NCBI GenBank assembly: GCA_035460985.1
Contig: DATHWC010000267.1
Coordinates: forward strand, 1-10,455
DNA: 10,455 nt
Reading direction: 5' to 3'
From: Lunatibacter sp035460985
GTDB taxonomy: Bacteria > Bacteroidota > Bacteroidia > Cytophagales > Cyclobacteriaceae
This document shows, piece after piece, positions 7,603 to 10,455 of the stretch (its first letter is position 1; each line of letters opens with the position of its first letter). The notes beneath the pieces are model-generated. The model ran no database searches, was not told where the DNA came from, and was given only the letters and a program-made list of their open reading frames with translations. A program made the position numbers and the translations under genes.

Positions 7603-8556
7603 TTAGTAAGTAGATGCCTTGCTAAGTAAGTTTAATTCTTTCTCATTCAGATCTATGGCTGCTGCTTCCACAAAGGCTTGCAAGTGGCTGCTTTTGGTTG
7701 CGCTGGCGATGGGGGCTGTGATGATTGGACTATGAATCAGCCAGGCCAAAGCCACTGCAGCCTGTGAAACACCATGTGCTGCCGATATCTTATCCAAACC
7801 GTCCAGAATCCGCATTCCGCGTTCATTCAGGTATTTCTTTTCAATCCCACCACCGCGAACACTTTTCCCCAGATCTTCCTTGGACCGGTACTTGCCTGTC
7901 AAAAAGCCCATAGCCAAGGCATAATAGCAAATGACGCCCATTCCCTCATCCTTGCAAAGCTGGGCTGTTCCCGTTTCAAAACCCTCCCTGTCGTACAAGT
8001 TATATTCGGGTTGAAACACTTCATATTTGGGCAGACCATGATCTTTATGGGCTTGAATGGAGGCAGAGAGCCGATCTACAGATAGGTTGCATGCACCGAT
8101 TGCCTTTACCTTTCCGGCTTGGATCAGTTTTTGATAGGCTCCAAGGGTTTCCTCCACGGGCGTTTGGTCATCATCCCAGTGGGTGAGGTATAAATCAATA
8201 TAATCGGTTTGCAGCCGTTGAAGGGAGTCTTCGACAGCATTTATAATGTATGCTTCGCTAAGGTCTCTCCTCCCCTGCCCCATATCGGCACCTACTTTCG
8301 TGATCAGATTTATGACGTTCCGGTTTCCCTTGGACTTCATCCAGTCGCCGATAATCCGCTCCGATTCTCCCCCTTGATTTCCGGAAGCCCAGCGGGAATA
8401 TACATCCGCAGTATCCAAGGTTTCAAACCCAAGGTCCACAAATTCATCCAAGATGGTAAAGGACTGCTTTTCGTCTATGGTCCAGCCAAAGACGTTGCAG
8501 CCGAAGACGATGGGTGATGTGCTTAGTCCGGTATTTCCTAGTGGTATTTTTTTCAT
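7603..8556 (-). CDS. aldo/keto reductase (NADP-dependent oxidoreductase)
   Basis: This soluble (alpha/beta)8-barrel oxidoreductase has 317 residues, the usual family length, and reduces carbonyl substrates with NADPH. The catalytic tetrad is visible: Asp48 and Tyr53 in TLDTADVY, Lys87 in LITKVG, and His126 in YLTHWDDD. Nicotinamide-contacting residues fit Asn157 (GACNLS) and Gln182 (FQPEYN). The C-terminal APIASATKSSHLQ (281-293) corresponds to the cofactor-phosphate loop. The start MKKIPLGNTGLSTSPIVFGCNVFG is characteristic of the subgroup that includes YajO- and Gfo-like 'general stress' reductases. The substrate cannot be told from sequence. The gene stands alone: its stop lies in the repeat-rich convergent region and 366 bp of gene-poor DNA precede it. 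No exact -7 element was found in that upstream sequence. Confidence 0.94.
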   Translation of the reverse strand: MKKIPLGNTGLSTSPIVFGCNVFGWTIDEKQSFTILDEFVDLGFETLDTADVYSRWASGNQGGESERIIGDWMKSKGNRNVINLITKVGADMGQGRRDLSEAYIINAVEDSLQRLQTDYIDLYLTHWDDDQTPVEETLGAYQKLIQAGKVKAIGACNLSVDRLSASIQAHKDHGLPKYEVFQPEYNLYDREGFETGTAQLCKDEGMGVICYYALAMGFLTGKYRSKEDLGKSVRGGGIEKKYLNERGMRILDGLDKISAAHGVSQAAVALAWLIHSPIITAPIASATKSSHLQAFVEAAAIDLNEKELNLLSKASTY

Positions 8557-8700
8557 TTGATTGGCTGGTTTGGTGTTAAAGGGTAAATGGTTTTAATTGG
8601 ATTTTGTTCGATTAGGGAATTTATTTTCAATGCCGAAATAAGTGGGGTTCTAAAAATAATCTATGGGTCAAAAGGTTTTATTTCTTAAACTTACAAAAAC

Positions 8701-8736
8701 GTAAAAATAGATAGGGAAAAAACAGCTTATTTTTAC
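8701..8736. repeat. inverted repeat GTAAAAATA/TATTTTTAC
   Basis: Perfect 9-bp arms (8701-8709, 8728-8736) lie around an 18-base spacer. It is AT-rich, about 145 bp upstream of the aldo/keto reductase start. It could be an operator or chance in AT-rich DNA. Confidence 0.35.
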
Positions 8737-8764
8737 ATTTATGTTAAAACAAGGGGAGATTTAA

Positions 8765-8846
8765 CAGAACTCAGGCTTAATTTAACCAAAGCAACGAGTG
8801 CAGGTTTTTATATCCACAATATTGAAAAATCCCGCAGAACTCAGGC
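8765..8846 (+). repeat. pair of 12-bp direct repeats CAGAACTCAGGC
   Basis: The exact copies lie at 8765-8776 and 8835-8846, offset by 70 bp. They lie just downstream of the Fic gene in DNA without genes. They could be remnants of a duplicated target or a recombination scar. Confidence 0.4.
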
Positions 8847-8922
8847 ATTCACCTCAGCATCGATTCAGAGATCCCGAAAGGCTGCTTGATATCCTCATGT
8901 TTCTGAATGTTGCTCCGAACTG

Positions 8923-9486
8923 TCAGGTTTGATCATCCCCACTTCCTTTTTCATATCCCTCATAGTAATAGGATTGTTCTATGCCTTTAAAAATAATTTC
9001 CCGATTCTCAACGTCGTCAGTTAAGTGAGTGATGAGTAATGTGCGTAATTCCAGGTCGTTAATGGGACTGCGTTCCATCGCCTGTAAGTAAAGCGTTTTG
9101 TCAACAAACTGCCAGTTCACTACTTTTTTCAACCTTCTTTTAAGAATGATATCCAACCATATACGCATTGACCTACCGTTGCCTTCAATAAAAGGGTGCG
9201 CTATATTCATTTCTACATACTTAGAAATTATTTCTTCAAAAGTACTTTCCGGCATTTGCTCCACTTTAGCTAATGCCTCCTTCAAATACAAAGCAGTTGC
9301 AAATCTAAAACCTCCTTTCGAAATATTCTGAGTTCGCACTTTTCCCGCAAAATCGTAAAGTCCCTCAAACAAATAAGTATGGATTTCCTGTAATCCGCTA
9401 AGTGTCCCGATTTCTATATTATCAATATCACCGGTTTCAAACAATCGGATTGCTTTTTCAAGGCTTATTTTATCTATATGTTTCAT
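8923..9486 (-). CDS. Fic/DOC-family protein, class III (C-terminal self-inhibitory motif), probable AMP-transferase toxin
   Basis: This 187-residue protein has an intact Fic active site, HPFIEGNGRSMR at 97-108. His97 is the catalytic base, Glu101 the metal ligand, GNGR binds the nucleotide phosphates, and Arg108 is the final conserved arginine. The upstream flap segment that positions target peptides is recognisable (NISKGGFRFA, 54-63), as is the helix LSGLQEIHTYLFEGLYDFAGKVR. Near the C-terminus SYYYEG (172-177) matches the [S/T]xxxE[G/N] inhibitory motif in the position seen in class III Fic proteins such as the Neisseria NmFic, with Glu176 as the predicted inhibitory residue. Such proteins transfer AMP to target hydroxyls and need no separate antitoxin; DNA gyrase/topoisomerase IV are known targets of related FicT toxins. 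It lies 115 bp downstream of yoeB on the same strand. Target identity here is inference. Confidence 0.92.
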   Translation of the reverse strand: MKHIDKISLEKAIRLFETGDIDNIEIGTLSGLQEIHTYLFEGLYDFAGKVRTQNISKGGFRFATALYLKEALAKVEQMPESTFEEIISKYVEMNIAHPFIEGNGRSMRIWLDIILKRRLKKVVNWQFVDKTLYLQAMERSPINDLELRTLLITHLTDDVENREIIFKGIEQSYYYEGYEKGSGDDQT

Positions 9487-9601
9487 AGTTGGCTAAGGTT
9501 GCTTTTTGCGCAGGCTTGATGTTGGCTGCTGATATTATTTACTAAAATTGTCACTATTAGTTTTGTCTTAGCCTAAAAAGCACATAGGCTTCTTACTCAT
9601 T
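9487..9601 (-). other. yoeB-fic intergenic spacer
   Basis: This 115-bp AT-rich spacer follows yoeB. A small hairpin, AGCCTA/TAGGCT (9570-9575 and 9585-9590, 9-base loop), sits just after the yoeB stop, but no T-run follows on the minus strand, so it is at best a weak terminator. No TAnnTTTG promoter element was found for fic, so read-through from the yefM promoter is possible. Confidence 0.35.
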
Positions 9602-9862
9602 TTAGAGGTCATAGTGATACCTACAAGCATACACGAGGAGCTCATCCTCAATGATTTGATAAACAAGCCTATGTTCCTGATCAATCCTTCGGGACCAGTA
9701 CCCGGCTAAATCATATTTAAGAGGCTCTGGTTTACCGATTCCTTCAAATGCTGTTCTTTTAATGGCTTTAATAAGCTCATTGATTTTTCCGACCATCCTC
9801 TTGTCAACTTTTTGCCAGTAAAGATAATCGTCCCAAGCATTTTCGGTAAAAGTCAAGACCAT
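9602..9862 (-). CDS. yoeB: YoeB-type mRNA interferase toxin (Txe/YoeB family)
   Basis: This 86-residue ribosome-dependent endoribonuclease toxin cuts mRNA at the ribosomal A site and stops growth when freed from its antitoxin. The sequence is close to E. coli YoeB along its full length (NAWDDYLYWQKVDKRMVGKI, RTAFEGIGKPEPLKYDLAGYW, SRRIDQEHRLVYQI, ACRYHY). The catalytic residues fall at the same numbers as in the E. coli protein: Glu46, Arg65 and His83, followed by Tyr84. The active site therefore looks intact. Its ATG starts at the base directly after the antitoxin stop (TAAATG), so the pair is almost certainly translationally coupled. Two extra residues (DL) follow the usual HY ending. Confidence 0.96.
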   Translation of the reverse strand: MVLTFTENAWDDYLYWQKVDKRMVGKINELIKAIKRTAFEGIGKPEPLKYDLAGYWSRRIDQEHRLVYQIIEDELLVYACRYHYDL

Positions 9863-10114
9863 TTATTCGTCAATTTTTGGCCTAATGGTTTTCCCCGATT
9901 TCATTTGCTGGATTGATTCGTAAAGCCTGTCCGCATTTTTTTTGGAACTCAGTAAGTGCAACGTTTCCATAAGTGAATTGTATTCATCGAGTGAAATCAC
10001 TACGGTTCCCTTGCCCGAATTCCGCTTTATGATTAACGTTTCGTTATTTTCTTCTACACTGTCCAGGTATTTTTTTAAATCCATTCGGAATTCAGAATAA
10101 TTTGCCGCTATCAT
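9863..10114 (-). CDS. yefM: YefM-type antitoxin (Phd/YefM family)
   Basis: This 83-residue antitoxin neutralises YoeB and represses its own operon. The N-terminal DNA-binding and dimerisation domain has the family pattern: MIAANYSEFRMDLKKYLDSV (1-20), ETLIIKRNSGKGTVVISLDEYNSLMETLHLL (25-55). The flexible charged C-terminus (about 56-83, KKNADRLYESIQQMKSGK...) is the segment that normally wraps the toxin. It is a little shorter than but comparable to E. coli YefM. It is the first gene of the yefM-yoeB pair, with a zero-base junction to yoeB. An operator-promoter with two TACGTA palindromes lies 15-32 bases upstream of the start, supporting autoregulation. Confidence 0.95.
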   Translation of the reverse strand: MIAANYSEFRMDLKKYLDSVEENNETLIIKRNSGKGTVVISLDEYNSLMETLHLLSSKKNADRLYESIQQMKSGKTIRPKIDE

Positions 10115-10128
10115 CGTGTCAGTTTTTT

Positions 10129-10146
10129 TACGTACAAATATACGTA
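10129..10146 (-). promoter_or_regulatory. yefM-yoeB autoregulatory operator overlapping the -7 promoter element
   Basis: Two copies of the self-complementary hexamer TACGTA (10129-10134 and 10141-10146) are spaced 12 bp centre to centre. This is the spacing reported for the YefM operator palindromes of E. coli, whose core there is TGTACA. The bases between and across them on the minus strand read TATATTTG (10142-10135), an exact match to the Bacteroidetes -7 element TAnnTTTG. Bound YefM or YefM-YoeB would block the promoter. The leader to the yefM ATG would be only about 15 bases. No clear -33 TTG was found at the usual distance. Confidence 0.65.
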
Positions 10147-10186
10147 CTTAATTAAGAAGAAGTTTCTTTATTTGTTAGACTTTATA

Positions 10187-10455
10187 TTATGGCCAAGTCA
10201 GACAGGCGAATTCCACCACTTTCTTCCTATTCCCCGGCGATTTGAGCATGGCATAATTGAGGGTCACGATATCCGTTTCCGCTACACCGTGGCCGTCATG
10301 ATGGTTGGGCTCCTGATCCATTTCATCCATATTCATGCCTTCCTCTTCACCCAAAATTTCAGGATACATTACCTTATTCATATCCATTTGTTGCAGGCTC
10401 ATATCCATACCCATGTCCTTCATATTCCCTGCATGTCCATCATATTGTTCATCAT
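10187..10455 (-). pseudogene. 3'-truncated multicopper oxidase (CopA-like copper-resistance protein), also open at the right window edge
   Basis: The minus-strand frame enters from beyond 10455 and reads a Met/His/Asp-rich stretch (KDMGMDMSLQQMDMNKVMYPEI, GMNMDEMDQEPNHHDGHG) and then DIVTLNYAMLKSPGN. From memory this matches the Met-rich linker and following segment of Bacteroidota copper-type multicopper oxidases, which oxidise or sequester Cu(I) in the periplasm and normally continue TTLP... into the last cupredoxin domain with its HCH copper ligands. Here, from about 10228, the frame changes to RKKVVEFACLTWP and stops at 10187. That tail does not resemble the family, and neither other frame restores it. 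The copper-binding C-terminal domain is therefore absent, so the gene is probably broken. The breakpoint lies about 40 bp outside the toxin-antitoxin operon leader. If the family call is wrong, this is an unidentified Met-rich protein. Confidence 0.55.

Larger units (their letters stand above)
8557..8922. other. 366-bp gene-poor region with short repeats
   Basis: No gene longer than about 25 codons is supported here. Visible structure consists of an inverted repeat GTAAAAATA/TATTTTTAC (8701-8709 and 8728-8736, 18-base spacer), and a 12-base direct repeat CAGAACTCAGGC (8765-8776 and 8835-8846, 70 bp apart). A 25-codon minus-strand open stretch (8926-8849) overlaps the Fic stop in another frame; it has no start and no family I recognise. 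The inverted repeat could be an operator for the aldo/keto reductase, but no promoter elements line up. The region may be a scar of past insertion or deletion beside the toxin genes. Confidence 0.5.

Noticed and set aside
7589..7609. TTACTAA/TTAGTAA hairpin overlapping the aldo/keto reductase stop as a terminator
   Set aside because: The stem has almost no G+C, and on the gene's strand it is followed by A's rather than T's.
8849..8926. Minus-strand open stretch of 25 codons (LTVRSNIQKHEDIKQPFG...) in another frame overlapping the Fic stop
   Set aside because: It looked like a possible frameshifted Fic tail or a gene remnant, but it is preceded by a stop, has no start and matches nothing I recognise. 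The Fic protein already has its full C-terminal inhibitory motif.
1..10455. CRISPR array, tRNA, rRNA or transposase gene
   Set aside because: No regularly spaced repeat series, no cloverleaf-like tRNA sequence, no rRNA motifs and no transposase or integrase reading frame were seen on either strand.

Overview
The window looks like chromosomal DNA of a Bacteroidota bacterium, most plausibly a Cytophagales/Cyclobacteriaceae-type environmental organism. The evidence is a SusC/SusD outer-membrane pair, a FecR anti-sigma factor and ECF sigma factor in the usual Bacteroidota order, A-rich leaders instead of clear Shine-Dalgarno sites, and two exact matches to the Bacteroidetes -7 promoter element (TAnnTTTG). 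The genus is inference.

Region 1 (1-6305, all minus strand) is a nutrient-uptake and signalling locus. In transcription order it holds an ECF sigma factor (6305-5697), a FecR-type anti-sigma factor (5604-4531), a SusC-type TonB-dependent transporter with an N-terminal STN signalling domain (4386-1075), and a SusD-type lipoprotein that runs off the left edge (963 to beyond 1). The expected logic is that ligand captured by SusD/SusC makes the STN domain contact the periplasmic part of FecR, which frees the sigma factor to transcribe susCD. No glycosidase, peptidase or other degradative enzyme is in view, so the substrate is unknown.

Region 2 (6306-8556) holds a divergently transcribed PAQR/hemolysin III membrane protein (TrhA family) with a recognisable promoter, a 407-bp gene-free convergent region rich in repeats (24-nt near-identical direct repeats bounding two hairpins), and an aldo/keto reductase on the minus strand.

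Region 3 (8557-10455) looks like an accessory patch. It has a 366-bp gene-poor stretch with short repeats, a self-inhibited class III Fic protein, a complete yoeB/yefM toxin-antitoxin operon with an autoregulatory operator-promoter, and at the right edge the remains of a Met/His-rich multicopper oxidase. The oxidase's recognisable sequence stops abruptly next to the toxin-antitoxin operon. The simplest reading is that the Fic/YoeB-YefM segment, or another mobile piece, landed in or beside a copper-resistance gene.

No tRNA, rRNA, CRISPR array, transposase or integrase was recognised. I do not see a clearly new multi-gene system. The points most worth follow-up are the repeat unit at 7195-7495, the truncated oxidase junction at about 10228, the Fic protein beside yefM-yoeB, and the recurrent GGAAAA/TTTTCC palindromes around the sigma-factor gene.
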